A model generated the notes under the pieces. It saw nothing but the letters and a program-made list of their open reading frames with translations. It searched no databases and was not told where the DNA came from. DNA of 64,000 nucleotides from Acinetobacter sp. NIPH 2100 (GTDB lineage Bacteria > Pseudomonadota > Gammaproteobacteria > Pseudomonadales > Moraxellaceae): contig NZ_KB850224.1 in assembly GCF_000369805.1 (NCBI RefSeq), positions 2,536,262 through 2,600,261 on the forward strand, given 5' to 3'. This document shows, piece by piece, positions 39,844 through 50,030 of the stretch; positions within the stretch are counted from its first letter, which is position 1, and every line of letters starts with the position of its first letter. The translations under genes were made by a program, and so were the position numbers.

Positions 39844-41918
39844 GAAATTCTTTACTCTCTAAGAAACTCAAACGGACGGAAACCCGTTTACTGATTATTG
39901 ATGATAACCAATTGCGTTATAATCAAATTGCAGCGATTTTTACGGCACAAGACCATCAAATTCAAGCGACATTGCTAGATGATCTTAAAACATTTGAGAA
40001 ACAGCTAAATTTACCCTGGGATATTGTTATTTTTGGTCGTGCTTATGACTTAAAAATTGAACAAACGCTGTCTTTAATTCAGGCATCATCGCAGCCGAGC
40101 TTACCCGTACTGCTGTTAGAACCAGATGACTATAACGCTGATCAATATCAGACCTATATTCATAAAGGCATCTATGATGTATTAAATCTTAAGTCTCCAG
40201 AAAAATTCTATATCAGCATCGTCCGTGCGCTGTCTTATAGTCGCCTAGTACAAGCAGAACATCGTTTATTAAATGAATTAGAAGCGGCACAGTCTCAAGC
40301 ACAGTCTTTGGTTGCTGAGAGCCACAAAGCGGTTGCTATTTTACAAGAAGGCATCCATATCAATGTGAATGCTGAATATGCCAATCTATTCGGTTTCGCC
40401 AGTGAAGATGAACTGATTGGTTTACCTATTCTGGATGTGTTACAACCAGAGGACCTAAGCCAATTTAAACTTCGGTTTAAAAAGATTTCTCAAGGGCAAT
40501 TTGAGCATGGCAGTTTTGAACTGCGTACCCAGAATGCAACTGTAAAAAATAATCCACTGCATCTTGAATTTTTACCTTCTGGGAATGAAGAAGAAATACA
40601 ACTTAATATTGAATGTGGTACGCCCTCTCAAACTACAGCCGCGACACCAGCAGTAGCCGTTTCTGCTGAAAAAGTATCAAATTTAAATACGGCTTTACAG
40701 CAGATTAATCGGCAACTCACCAATCACCCAGCCAATGCCAATGCGGTTGTGCTGTTTAGCCTGAGTAGCTGCCCAAATGAAGTTTTCCAAACCGACTGGC
40801 GCGGAAGCAAAGCTTACTTTTCCAATATTCAGAACTTTATCAAAGAACAGGTAAATGCCCCTGTTTATCAGGTTGATAGCGCGATATATGTTTCTTTATT
40901 TCAAGCTGAATCAAAGAATGTCTTGAATTCGCTTCTAATTGGCTTGAACAGCTTGCAGAAGCCACAACTATTAGCGACAGCACAGCATACTTTCCCTTTG
41001 CATCTGAAATTGGGTTATTGTGAACTTGCACAAGCAATTCCAGATGAGGCACGTTTTGAACAAGTTCTCAGCAAAGCATTTGCACAAAGCTTACCTGTCT
41101 TTAATACGCCAAAAATTGATGCGGATATTGGCATTACCACAGAACATATTCCAACAGCAGTCCAATTAACCTTATTACAAGGGCTGAAACAGAAACTTGA
41201 TGCAGGTGATATTCATCTTAAATATCAACAGCTCTATGATAAACAAGATCAGCATACGCATACCTATGAAGTTTCTGGTGGATTTATTTTTGACAATCAA
41301 TGGCAGGATTTAAGTGATCTTGCTGATCTGAAAGATGACCCGGAATTATCCATTCAGCTTGATCGTTGGATACTGGTAGAAGCTTGCAAGCAATTGCACA
41401 ATTTTATTACTCAATATCCTAAAGCTAAATTGATTGTAAATCTCAATCACCATGTGCTGTTGAATGATAAGAAATTGCCTGAATTGGTTGCCAAGTTATT
41501 GACCATTATTGGCAGCAAACAAGCACATCCATTGATTTTGCAATTCTCAGAACAAGCACTTCAACAGAACTTATCTCAAGCACAGCCACAAATTGCCTTA
41601 CTCCGCCAACACGGTGCAGAAATCTCGATTCGTGGTTTTGGTGATTCCTTATATAGCGACACTCTACTGCAACAAATTGATGTTCAGTATTTGAGCTTGC
41701 ATAGCAAACTGACCAAGATGCTGAGTTCAGACAAAGACATGGCAACATTACAAGAAAAAATCCTGCACTTTATAGCTCAAAAGCCAGTGGAAATTTTCTT
41801 GATGGAGCTCAATGACATGAATCTGTTTGCAAATGCATGGAATGTAGAAGCTCGCTACTTACAAGGTAACTATTTCCAGAAAAAACTTGATCGTCTGACT
41901 GACGTACAGGATCAATAA
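39840..41918 (+). CDS. FimX-like protein: REC-PAS-degenerate GGDEF-degenerate EAL
   Basis: 692 residues from the GTG at 39840, chosen because GGGAAG lies 7 nt upstream and the codon overlaps the previous stop (GTGA); an ATG at 39825 is possible. It has a REC-like N-terminus (RLLIIDDNQLRYNQ, ~20-130), a PAS domain (~160-255), a GGDEF-like domain without the motif (~285-440) and an EAL-like domain (~445-690). In the EAL domain the catalytic motif is replaced (YEVSGG) and most metal ligands are missing. This is the layout of FimX of Pseudomonas and Xanthomonas, a c-di-GMP receptor for type IV pili. It is likely a receptor and not an enzyme. Confidence 0.8.
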   Translation: MRNSLLSKKLKRTETRLLIIDDNQLRYNQIAAIFTAQDHQIQATLLDDLKTFEKQLNLPWDIVIFGRAYDLKIEQTLSLIQASSQPSLPVLLLEPDDYNADQYQTYIHKGIYDVLNLKSPEKFYISIVRALSYSRLVQAEHRLLNELEAAQSQAQSLVAESHKAVAILQEGIHINVNAEYANLFGFASEDELIGLPILDVLQPEDLSQFKLRFKKISQGQFEHGSFELRTQNATVKNNPLHLEFLPSGNEEEIQLNIECGTPSQTTAATPAVAVSAEKVSNLNTALQQINRQLTNHPANANAVVLFSLSSCPNEVFQTDWRGSKAYFSNIQNFIKEQVNAPVYQVDSAIYVSLFQAESKNVLNSLLIGLNSLQKPQLLATAQHTFPLHLKLGYCELAQAIPDEARFEQVLSKAFAQSLPVFNTPKIDADIGITTEHIPTAVQLTLLQGLKQKLDAGDIHLKYQQLYDKQDQHTHTYEVSGGFIFDNQWQDLSDLADLKDDPELSIQLDRWILVEACKQLHNFITQYPKAKLIVNLNHHVLLNDKKLPELVAKLLTIIGSKQAHPLILQFSEQALQQNLSQAQPQIALLRQHGAEISIRGFGDSLYSDTLLQQIDVQYLSLHSKLTKMLSSDKDMATLQEKILHFIAQKPVEIFLMELNDMNLFANAWNVEARYLQGNYFQKKLDRLTDVQDQ

Positions 41919-41923
41919 AAAAC

Positions 41924-41950
41924 TCTCCCTCCTTTTTGAAAGGAGGGAGA
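41924..41950 (+). terminator. Hairpin after the FimX-like gene
   Basis: 12-bp stem TCTCCCTCCTTT / AAAGGAGGGAGA with a 3-nt loop; no T run directly after it. A second hairpin at 41966 finishes termination. Confidence 0.5.
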
Positions 41951-41965
41951 ATTAGAAGACACAAA

Positions 41966-41990
41966 AAAACGGGCATATTGCCCGTTTTTT
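41966..41990. terminator. Bidirectional terminator between the FimX-like gene and rpmE
   Basis: 10-bp stem AAAACGGGCA / TGCCCGTTTT with a 3-nt loop, A run before and T run after, so usable on both strands. Confidence 0.85.
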
Positions 41991-42001
41991 CTTTCTCGAT
42001 A

Positions 42002-42226
42002 TTAACGTTTGATAGAACGTGACATACCAGAGAAACGTTGTTTGAATTTGTCGATACGGCCGCCAGTGTCCACATTCTTTTGTTTACCAGTATAGAATGG
42101 GTGGCAAGCTGAACATACGTCAAGGTAAATAGTTTCTTTACCAAGAGCAGATTTAGTTTCGATTACGTTACCACATGAACAAGTAGCAACTAAGTTTTCG
42201 TATTTAGGGTGAATATCGGCGCGCAT
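42002..42226 (-). CDS. rpmE: 50S ribosomal protein L31
   Basis: 74 residues. Zinc-binding (C+) form: Cys 16, 18, 38 and 41 in ATCSCGN and [15 protein letters not shown], plus the signature [15 protein letters not shown] lies 8 nt before the ATG. Long leader, see next entry. Confidence 0.96.
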   Translation of the reverse strand: MRADIHPKYENLVATCSCGNVIETKSALGKETIYLDVCSACHPFYTGKQKNVDTGGRIDKFKQRFSGMSRSIKR

Positions 42227-42400
42227 GCTCGATGCTCCTATTAGTAAGAAAGGCTTAAGCTGTTATCGCAATTGATCACTCTCAAAACGAGGAAAGCAAA
42301 GTGTTCGCACACTTGCAGATCAACACCACAACAGACCATTTCTTTTGACTCACCGAGACTCTTACGGTCAGAGCAAAGCCAACAAGTGGCAAGCATTATA
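42227..42400 (-). promoter_or_regulatory. rpmE promoter and structured leader
   Basis: A perfect TATAAT box (42395-42400, minus strand) lies about 170 nt before the rpmE ATG; the -35 is poor. The leader contains a hairpin with a GCGA tetraloop (42296-42316, GCAAGTGT / ACACTT-T-GC). L31 leaders that bind the protein are known in gammaproteobacteria. Whether this one belongs to that family is inferred from length and structure only. Confidence 0.4.
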
Positions 42401-42424
42401 CGCCAAAGAATTAAATTTTGCGAA

Positions 42425-43393
42425 CTATTCCTGCTTGGATTTTGCCCAATGATTCGCAATCACGCCACAGACCATGAGCTGAATTTGATGAAAAATCATA
42501 ATTGGCAGCACAATCATACCCAAAGGTTGCCCGATAAATAGAATTTGTGCCATTGGCACTCCACTCGCCAGTGTTTTCTTGGAGCTGCAAAAAAAGATCG
42601 TCACCTGATCAGCCTGATTAAAGCCCAACCATTTCGGTAAATATAAAGCAAGCAGCATAACGATCGTCAGTAACACTGAACATGCAAGGACTAGATATAG
42701 TAGGGTTAAACCACTGACCTGATGCCATAGGCCTGCAACCACGGCACTGCTAAATGCACCATACACCACCATTAAGATTGATCCCTGATCAAAAGCCTTC
42801 ACGATGCTTGGCACTTTAACCATATACGGAAAAACATAAGGACGAAGTAACTGACCGAGAATAAAAGGAACTAGCAGTAACAAGGTGATTTGAATAATCG
42901 ATTTGGTTGGATCAAAACCGTGCTGACTTTGTCCTAAAATAAAATAACTGACCAAAATCGGGGTAATAAACATACCAATGATATTGGAGAAAGAAGCGCT
43001 ACAAACAGCAGCAGCGACATTGCCCTTGGCCATAGAGGTAAATGCAATTGAAGATTGTACTGTGGATGGCAAGAAGCACATAAACAGGAAACCCCAATAC
43101 AAAGGCTGACCCAACAAAGGTTCCAAGACAGGTCTAGCGAGTAGCCCAATGACAGGAAAAATCGCAAAAGTAAAAGCAAACACCAAAGCATGCATTTTCC
43201 AATGCATCATCCCCTCAAGCACTGCCTCACGTGAGAGTTTCGCGCCGTGCAAGAAGAAAAGTATTGCGATTGCGACGGTGGTTAGAATATTAAAATAATG
43301 TGCAATTTGCCCCGAAACTGGAAAAAACGTCGCCAGTATTACCATCCCAACCAATAATATGGTAAAGCGATCCAATGCCAATAATTTCAACAT
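42425..43393 (-). CDS. Bile acid:sodium symporter family transporter (YfeH-like)
   Basis: 322 residues with nine or ten hydrophobic segments, of the SBF-like group related to E. coli YfeH and P7C7-type carriers. Recognisable text includes ILFFLHGAKLSREAVLEG, FLPSTVQSSIAFTSMAKGN (crossover motif) and FCSSKKTLASGVPMAQILF. The substrate is unknown. Single gene between rpmE and gloA, read in the same direction as both. Confidence 0.87.
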   Translation of the reverse strand: MLKLLALDRFTILLVGMVILATFFPVSGQIAHYFNILTTVAIAILFFLHGAKLSREAVLEGMMHWKMHALVFAFTFAIFPVIGLLARPVLEPLLGQPLYWGFLFMCFLPSTVQSSIAFTSMAKGNVAAAVCSASFSNIIGMFITPILVSYFILGQSQHGFDPTKSIIQITLLLLVPFILGQLLRPYVFPYMVKVPSIVKAFDQGSILMVVYGAFSSAVVAGLWHQVSGLTLLYLVLACSVLLTIVMLLALYLPKWLGFNQADQVTIFFCSSKKTLASGVPMAQILFIGQPLGMIVLPIMIFHQIQLMVCGVIANHWAKSKQE

Positions 43394-43426
43394 AACTTAT
43401 CCCTATCTATTCTCTAAGAACTATAA

Positions 43427-43473
43427 AGCCCAGTATGACTTGTTGACCATTTGATCGAACATCATACTGGGCT
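43427..43473 (-). terminator. Large hairpin between gloA and the symporter gene
   Basis: Perfect 12-bp inverted repeat AGCCCAGTATGA / TCATACTGGGCT with a 23-nt loop. On the minus strand it follows gloA by about 55 nt, but only a short T stretch comes after it. Could be the ampG-gloA terminator or an operator for the symporter gene. Confidence 0.4.
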
Positions 43474-43528
43474 GTATAAATAAAGCTAGGGCTTTAGATA
43501 AGAAATCTTGGGCTTATGTGACCAAAGA

Positions 43529-43930
43529 TTAATTATTATAGGCATCCTGATCTTGTTGAATAAGTTCAACTTTATAACCATCTGGATCTTCAACAAAAGC
43601 AATGACCGTTACACCACCTTTCATTGGGCCCGCTTCACGTACGACTTTACCGCCACGGGCCTTGATGTCTTCACATGCTTTATAAGCATCGTCTACACCA
43701 ATTGCAATGTGACCATAGGCATTGCCAAGTTCATAGCTCGTCGTATCCCAGTTATGAGTAAGCTCAAGCACTGTGTTGTTTTTTTCATCACCGTAACCAA
43801 CAAATGCTAACGTAAAACGCCCTTCTTCATAGTCACGTTGGCGTAGCAATTTCATACCAAGTACCTCAGTGTAGAACGTTAAAGACTGTTCTAAATTACC
43901 TACTCGTAGCATCGTATGTAACATGCGCAT
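43529..43930 (-). CDS. gloA: Lactoylglutathione lyase (glyoxalase I)
   Basis: Converts the methylglyoxal-glutathione hemithioacetal to lactoylglutathione. 133 residues, close to E. coli GloA (135). All four metal ligands are present at H5, E56, H74 and E122. Starts 2 nt after the ampG stop, so the two form an operon. Confidence 0.96.
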   Translation of the reverse strand: MRMLHTMLRVGNLEQSLTFYTEVLGMKLLRQRDYEEGRFTLAFVGYGDEKNNTVLELTHNWDTTSYELGNAYGHIAIGVDDAYKACEDIKARGGKVVREAGPMKGGVTVIAFVEDPDGYKVELIQQDQDAYNN

Positions 43931-43932
43931 AG

Positions 43933-46107
43933 TTATTCACCTTTCTGCTGTGTTGTCTGGTTTTCATGGTCACGTAAAAGTTTCGCAACCCAAACCACAA
44001 GAACTAAAATTGGAATACCAATTAAAGTCGTCATTAAAAAGAAATTCGGATAGCCAATATTGCTGACGATTGTTCCCGAATACCCACCCAACAATTTAGG
44101 CGTGAGCGTCATGAGAGAACTGAAAATCGCATACTGAACTGCTGTAAATGATACGCTGGTTAAGCTGGACAAGAATGCGATAAATGCCGCACCTGCCAGA
44201 CCAGAAGCCAAATTATCCACAATAATGGCTAAATATAACCATAAAGAGCTATAGCTTTTAATCACCTTGCCAGAAAGCTCAACTGTGCCTTGTTGAGCAG
44301 GATCAATCACAGTAATCGGTTGAATATCTACATTGAGCGCTGTTTCTGCATGGGATGCTGTATCAATACGATATTGTCGTGTTGCTAACAATTGATCCGT
44401 AGGATTACTTTTTAAGTTTGCTACAGCTGTAATACTTTTACTTGGCGATGCCTGTAAAATTTTGCCATCGATAACGCCACTAAATAAACCCTGTTGATCT
44501 AGCTTCGCCACAAACTCCTGGCCATCTAAGCTTAAAATCACTGGACGTTCAACATCTAAATCTTCAGACTTAATATTCGCGAGCTGTCCTTTAATCACCA
44601 AACTTTGTTTTAACTCTTTTGCTGTGAGTTGGTCATCACCACTCATTGGCAACAATTGAATTTGAGGCTGTTGCGAGCTGATTAAATACGGCACTGCCAA
44701 TTGAATTTTAGAATCAGCCTGATTTTGATATTGGGTGCTGACCTGAACTGAATCTGCCTTTAACAACACTTCATTCGGTACCTGTAGCTTCCAATACCCC
44801 ACCTCATCAGTCTGAACTTGATAATGCTGATCACCAACTTGTACTTCAACTTGATCGAGTGGCTTACCCGATTTTACCAAACCGATAAAAATCAAATTGG
44901 TTGAGCTGGCTAAGACTGCACCGACAAACATCAATTTCATAATGTTCATGCGTTGTGCCAACAAACCACCTAGGAAACCGCCCACCAAACTAAATAAAAC
45001 ACCGTAAATTTTAACCGCTTCTGCAATCTGCTCCTTACTAAAGTTCAGATCTTGATAGAACACATTGGAAATTACCCCTGCAATAATGTCAGAGATACGG
45101 AAGAAACCTATCAGCAGTAACAGGACTAAAGCCAGTTTGACCCCATAACGCTTAAAGAAATCCAGAATCGGAGCGACCCATGTTTCTTTTGCCATTTGCT
45201 GATTCACGACACCAGTCTTCACTAGTCCAAAACCGACTAATAACGCCGTTGCGGTAGCTGTTAAAAAGCGTAATGCTTCTAAACCAAATAAAGCAGCTGT
45301 ATCCTTAATCCCTGCTGATTTTGAGATTGCATCTGTGACATTGCCAGAATAAATATAACTAATAACAAAGGTTGCAACTGCAATAAAGAATACAAATACC
45401 AAGCGGTAATAGTCAGTGGTTTTATAGTGTTTATAAACACGATTTACCTGTGGTTCACGAACACACAAAGTGGTGATGATCCCAACCACCATCACGGCTG
45501 CCATAGTTAAATAGGTGTATTTCCAAGCTTCGTAGATGTAGTTGCCTTTCGCTGTGCCTAAATAGGCAGCCAAGAACAATGCACCAGCACCAGCAACAAT
45601 CATCCCAATACGATAACCTGCATTGTAGGTTGAAGCCAAAACCGTTTGCATTTCAGTTTCAGCCAGTTCAATACGGTAAGCATCAATGACAATATCTTGT
45701 GTCGCTGCTGAAAAGCCCAACAGTACAGCCCCGACCGCCATCTGGATTAAATAGCTTTGACCCAAAGATGGATCAGAAAATGCCATGATACAAATCGCAC
45801 AAATAATTAAGCATTGTGCAATGAGCAACCAAGCACGACGACGACCCAAACTTTTGGTTAAAAACGGAACCGGCAATTCGTCAATTAATGGCGCCCAAAC
45901 AAACTTAAAAGAATAACCGAGTGCAGCCCAACTAAAAAAAGTGACCGCACTTTTATCGATACCAGCTTCGCCCAACCATAAAGATAGGCTAGAAAAAATC
46001 AATAAAATTGGAATCCCCGCAGAGAATCCAAGAAATAACATAATTAGAGCACGGCGATCTAAAAATGCTTTAAATGCAGATGCCCAACTAGAGGCTTGAG
46101 TTGTCAT
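43933..46107 (-). CDS. ampG: AmpG-family muropeptide transporter with periplasmic insert
   Basis: Imports GlcNAc-anhydroMurNAc peptides for cell-wall recycling. 724 residues, against 491 for E. coli AmpG. The MFS core is recognised by [19 protein letters not shown] and [12 protein letters not shown]...LGRRRAWL. About 205 residues (~413-617) are inserted between transmembrane segments; they look like two small Ig-like beta domains ([20 protein letters not shown] and [18 protein letters not shown]). The final helices resume at [16 protein letters not shown]. Upstream gene of ampG-gloA. Confidence 0.88.
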   Translation of the reverse strand: MTTQASSWASAFKAFLDRRALIMLFLGFSAGIPILLIFSSLSLWLGEAGIDKSAVTFFSWAALGYSFKFVWAPLIDELPVPFLTKSLGRRRAWLLIAQCLIICAICIMAFSDPSLGQSYLIQMAVGAVLLGFSAATQDIVIDAYRIELAETEMQTVLASTYNAGYRIGMIVAGAGALFLAAYLGTAKGNYIYEAWKYTYLTMAAVMVVGIITTLCVREPQVNRVYKHYKTTDYYRLVFVFFIAVATFVISYIYSGNVTDAISKSAGIKDTAALFGLEALRFLTATATALLVGFGLVKTGVVNQQMAKETWVAPILDFFKRYGVKLALVLLLLIGFFRISDIIAGVISNVFYQDLNFSKEQIAEAVKIYGVLFSLVGGFLGGLLAQRMNIMKLMFVGAVLASSTNLIFIGLVKSGKPLDQVEVQVGDQHYQVQTDEVGYWKLQVPNEVLLKADSVQVSTQYQNQADSKIQLAVPYLISSQQPQIQLLPMSGDDQLTAKELKQSLVIKGQLANIKSEDLDVERPVILSLDGQEFVAKLDQQGLFSGVIDGKILQASPSKSITAVANLKSNPTDQLLATRQYRIDTASHAETALNVDIQPITVIDPAQQGTVELSGKVIKSYSSLWLYLAIIVDNLASGLAGAAFIAFLSSLTSVSFTAVQYAIFSSLMTLTPKLLGGYSGTIVSNIGYPNFFLMTTLIGIPILVLVVWVAKLLRDHENQTTQQKGE

Positions 46108-46294
46108 TGGTTATTATTTTCCATGAACATGCGTGAATGTGCTTATTCAATCGTTTCTTGCCCTTGCTTGCAAGTTGCTTTATGCAACCATTCTTTTGTT
46201 TTGTCGATAAAAAACACAAGTTCGCTTGATCTTTAGACCTAAAACTGTATACCTTTAATTACTCAACTTTAGTTTAATTTGTTGGACAGCAACA

Positions 46295-48925
46295 GTGACC
46301 CAAAAACTCGATCAAATGACGGCAACAACTTTATCTTTAACACCAACAAACACTATTACTGCAAACCTTAATTCATTACCTAGCGCTTTTGAGCAGACGG
46401 ACATACAACCAACACTGACTAAAACAGCATTACGTGCAGATCAACTGACTCATATTCCAGATTTAGCTGAGATACCAAGCTCAACAAAACGGATTAAACC
46501 ACTCAATAATTTTTTAGGGCAAGATCGAGCCCGCGCCTCTGTTGAAGCTGGGATATCCCTACCTTATTCTGGTTATAACATTTTTGCTGTTGGTACAGCT
46601 GGACTCGGTAAACGTACCATGATTAAGCGTTTGCTGCAGCAACACGCCAAAACCATGCCGACGCCAAATGATTGGGTATATGTTAATAACTTCAAAAACC
46701 CAAGACAGCCCATTGCACTCCGCTTTCCAGCTGGACAAGGCACTAAATTTCAAAATGCACTGCAACAAGCATGGCAAATCATTTTAAAACAGTTAGAACG
46801 TCGTTTTAGTGCAGAAAGCTACCACAATCGTATCGAACGTATTCGTCAAGATACGGGGGACGTACAACAGCAAGCTTTGGTTGAACTCACCAAAGAAGGT
46901 GAGGAAATCAATTTAAAATTGATTTCTCGTAATGACAAACATGTGTTTATTCCGATGCAACTCAAAGAGAATGAATATCATGAATTAACTCAAAATGAGT
47001 TGAATGCTCTACCAAGCAAAGAGCGCACAGAAATCAACTCCAATATTCGCTATATGGAGAAAAAGCTTGAACGCTTAGGTTTGCATCTAGGTGATTTAGA
47101 AGATGATGCGCGTGATCGAGTTTCAAGCTTAAATCGTGACATTGCAACACAAGTAGTGATGCCCCGTATTGAGTCTATACTCAATAAAAACAAAGAGGTA
47201 AATGGACTAGAACTGTTCTTAAAGCATTATGCTGAAGACATTATTGACAATGTTGAGCTAATCTTAGAGCAAGAAGAAGATGATTTTACTCCAGCTTTAT
47301 TTAACCGTGTCCCTTCACGTTATCAAGCCAATGTGATCATTGCCAACAAACCAAATAGCGGTGCGCCGGTTATTTTTGAAGACTTTCCAACCCATTACAA
47401 TTTATTAGGTCATGTTGAGCAGTTAACACATAACGGTACGATTACCACCGATTTCACCCTGATTCGTCCTGGTTCTTTGCATCAAGCCAACGGCGGCTTT
47501 TTAATGCTTGAAGCTGAACAGCTACTTGAGCAGCCTTATGCATGGCAAGGTTTAAAACGCGCATTAAAATCAGGACAACTTAAGTTATCCTCTTTGGAAC
47601 ATATGTTGACCTTAACAGGTAGCATCTCGATTGAACCTGCTTCTGTTCCTTTAGATATTAAAGTGATCTTACTGGCCGAACCTGAGATTTATTATGAAAT
47701 TTTAGAGATTGAGCCAGAGTTAGGCAGTGTCTTTAAAATCCGTGCCGACTTTACCGATACATTACAACGTAATGACAGTAATGAACAAGCCTATATGCAG
47801 TTGATCGCTGATTATGTTCAAGCTGACAAATTACTTCCTTTCGATCGCTCAGCGCTTGCCGCTTTACTCACTGACTCTAGTCGCCAAGCTGAAGATCAAA
47901 GCTCATTGTCACTGCATGCTTCTACACTAGGTGATTTAATTCGTGAAGCCCATCATCATGCTTTTAAAGCGGATGATAAAATCGTGATCGATCAGCATGT
48001 GAATCAAGCACTGCATCATCGTCAATATCGTCTAGGCTATTTACGTGAGCTATATTGGCAAGATCTGTCTCGTGGTACCCAGTTGATTGAAACTTCAGGA
48101 CATCGCCTAGGTCAAATCAATGCCCTTTCTGTGATCCACTATGCCGATGTAGAGTTTGGTCTACCTTCCCGCCTGACTGCGTCTGTATATCAAGGTGGCG
48201 GCGATATCTTAGACATTGAGCGTAGCGTTGAGTTGGGTGGATCATTGCATGCCAAAGGTGTCTTGCTGATGTCCAGCTTTTTAAAAGCACACTTCGGTCG
48301 TGAACAAATCCTGCACTTCTCTGCGGCTTTAGCATTTGAGCAAAGTTACGGACAGGTCGATGGCGATAGCGCGACGGTTGCGGAACTCTCCGCCTTAATA
48401 TCTGCCATCTGCCAAATTCCGATTGATCAATCTTGGGCCATTACTGGTTCGATGAATCAGTTAGGTCAAGTACAACCAATTGGTGGCGTCAATGCGAAGA
48501 TTGAAGGCTTCTATGATGCATGTAAGCTGCAAGGCTTAACAGGTAAACAAGGGGTGATTATTCCACGTCAAAACATGCAACACTTGATGTTACGTCAAGA
48601 TGTGATTGACGCTGTGCAAGCTGGCCAGTTCCATGTCCACGCGATCGACATCATCGACCAAGCTTTAGAGATTCTCATGGCACGTCCAGTCGGAACTCTC
48701 GACAAAAAAGGACGCTACAGCAAGAACTCAATCTACGCTGCCGTCATGGAACAACTTGAGTATTGGCAAGCCATCGAAGACGGTGAAGCAGTTGAAGATG
48801 ATGAACCAAAGAAAAAGAAAAAGCGTAAGAAAGCAAAAAAAGAAGCTGCTGAAGCGAAAGTTTCAGAAGAAAATGCTGTTGAAGCAAAAAGCTTAAAATC
48901 TCTTAAACACAAGAAAAAGAGATAA
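46295..48925 (+). CDS. Lon-family ATP-dependent protease (LonB/AAA_32 type)
   Basis: 876 residues; GTG start with GGA 8 nt upstream (ATG at 46316 also possible). AAA domain with Walker A GTAGLGKRTMIK and a helical insert (~150-330, charged and coiled-coil-like). The Lon protease domain (~590-800) has the catalytic Ser in DGDSATVAEL and the Lys in GGVNAKIEGFYDA. This is the YcbZ-like group, whose function is poorly known. The last ~40 residues are a lysine/alanine-rich tail (PKKKKKRKKAKKEAAEAK) that may bind nucleic acid or membranes. Confidence 0.88.
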   Translation: MTQKLDQMTATTLSLTPTNTITANLNSLPSAFEQTDIQPTLTKTALRADQLTHIPDLAEIPSSTKRIKPLNNFLGQDRARASVEAGISLPYSGYNIFAVGTAGLGKRTMIKRLLQQHAKTMPTPNDWVYVNNFKNPRQPIALRFPAGQGTKFQNALQQAWQIILKQLERRFSAESYHNRIERIRQDTGDVQQQALVELTKEGEEINLKLISRNDKHVFIPMQLKENEYHELTQNELNALPSKERTEINSNIRYMEKKLERLGLHLGDLEDDARDRVSSLNRDIATQVVMPRIESILNKNKEVNGLELFLKHYAEDIIDNVELILEQEEDDFTPALFNRVPSRYQANVIIANKPNSGAPVIFEDFPTHYNLLGHVEQLTHNGTITTDFTLIRPGSLHQANGGFLMLEAEQLLEQPYAWQGLKRALKSGQLKLSSLEHMLTLTGSISIEPASVPLDIKVILLAEPEIYYEILEIEPELGSVFKIRADFTDTLQRNDSNEQAYMQLIADYVQADKLLPFDRSALAALLTDSSRQAEDQSSLSLHASTLGDLIREAHHHAFKADDKIVIDQHVNQALHHRQYRLGYLRELYWQDLSRGTQLIETSGHRLGQINALSVIHYADVEFGLPSRLTASVYQGGGDILDIERSVELGGSLHAKGVLLMSSFLKAHFGREQILHFSAALAFEQSYGQVDGDSATVAELSALISAICQIPIDQSWAITGSMNQLGQVQPIGGVNAKIEGFYDACKLQGLTGKQGVIIPRQNMQHLMLRQDVIDAVQAGQFHVHAIDIIDQALEILMARPVGTLDKKGRYSKNSIYAAVMEQLEYWQAIEDGEAVEDDEPKKKKKRKKAKKEAAEAKVSEENAVEAKSLKSLKHKKKR

Positions 48926-48928
48926 AAG

Positions 48929-48961
48929 AAAAAGCCATGCTCCTAGAAGCATGGCTTTTTT
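48929..48961. terminator. Bidirectional terminator
   Basis: 12-bp stem AAAAAGCCATGC / GCATGGCTTTTT, 8-nt loop, T run on the plus strand. It lies between the convergent lon-like and lysR genes. Confidence 0.85.
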
Positions 48962-48962
48962 G

Positions 48963-49892
48963 TTAGGCTACGCCCTGTAAGGAACGTCCACCTGGTAACT
49001 GAGCAAAATATTGTTTCAACGCATCAATACAGCGATGCACTTTCATCGGGTATTGTTCACGCTTAGACGTTAATGCATGCAAGGTATATGCAGGAAGTTG
49101 CCAATCAGGTAAAACTTCAACCAATGAACCACTCACCAATTCTTTCTGAATATCCATATACAAAATACGTGCGATACCATGACCTTGCTGACATAGCGAT
49201 TTTGCCACGAAGACATTATTGGTGCCTAAACGTGATTTCATGTCGAGATTCACCACTTCACCACTGATGCCATGACGGAATGCAAAATGTTGATAGCCTT
49301 GCATTAAAGTGATGGGTAGTAATTCATGATGGCGCAAGTCTTCAGGACGTGTAATCGGCTGTGCTTGATTTAGATAACTCGGTGAAGCAACCAATACTTG
49401 ATCGACTCGTGCTAAAGGCACAGCAGCCAGTTGATGATCATCTACTTTTAAGCTCATGCGAATCGCAATATCAATGCGTTCTTCAATTAAATCGATATAA
49501 CGGTGATCGGCTTCAAAATGAATTGCCAAGCCTTTATGCGCTGACATCCAATGAGAAAGTGCAGGAATCACGTGTAAAGCACCCAATTCAGGCGTGGTTG
49601 CAATACGCAAATCACCGACCAGATCATCACGTAATTCATTAATTCTGATTTTGCCACGTTCCGCCGCAGCTAACATTTCTTGGCAACTTAAGAAGAATGC
49701 TTGTCCAGCCTCAGTAAGGCTAAGTTTGCGAGTTGAACGATGAAGTAAAGTAACATCCATTTCTTGTTCTAAAGAACGGATTTGTTGACTGACCGCACTG
49801 GTTGTAATCCCTAAGTCTCTTGCAGCACCGCTAAAAGAGCTTTTTTCGACAACACAGGCAAAAACCCCCATTGCACGCAATTGATCTAGCAT
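48963..49892 (-). CDS. LysR-family transcriptional regulator
   Basis: 309 residues. The winged helix-turn-helix lies at ~3-62 (SSFSGAARDLGITTSAVSQQI), followed by an effector-binding domain (~90-295). It is the CrgA/AaeR-like group of LysR proteins. No divergent target gene: it converges with the lon-like gene, and upstream lies nlpD in the same direction. The regulon is unknown. Confidence 0.9.
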   Translation of the reverse strand: MLDQLRAMGVFACVVEKSSFSGAARDLGITTSAVSQQIRSLEQEMDVTLLHRSTRKLSLTEAGQAFFLSCQEMLAAAERGKIRINELRDDLVGDLRIATTPELGALHVIPALSHWMSAHKGLAIHFEADHRYIDLIEERIDIAIRMSLKVDDHQLAAVPLARVDQVLVASPSYLNQAQPITRPEDLRHHELLPITLMQGYQHFAFRHGISGEVVNLDMKSRLGTNNVFVAKSLCQQGHGIARILYMDIQKELVSGSLVEVLPDWQLPAYTLHALTSKREQYPMKVHRCIDALKQYFAQLPGGRSLQGVA

Positions 49893-49986
49893 AGACTTCC
49901 CTCTTACCCTTAATTTATTAATATGCTTATTGTTCTAATGAAAGCAATCTAATTTGAGTATACAAGGAAGTCTATTTATGCACTAG

Positions 49987-50026
49987 AGGATTATTAATAA
50001 ATAATTGAAATATTGTTAATAATCCT
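49987..50026 (-). terminator. Hairpin directly after nlpD
   Basis: 11-bp stem AGGATTATTAA / TTAATAATCCT with an AT-rich loop, 5 nt past the nlpD stop. No T run, so termination is uncertain; it could protect the mRNA end. Confidence 0.4.
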
Positions 50027-50030
50027 AGAG

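Noticed and set aside
42272..42541. Plus-strand frame across the rpmE leader and the symporter gene end
   Set aside because: Antisense to a regulatory leader and a real gene; no start signal.
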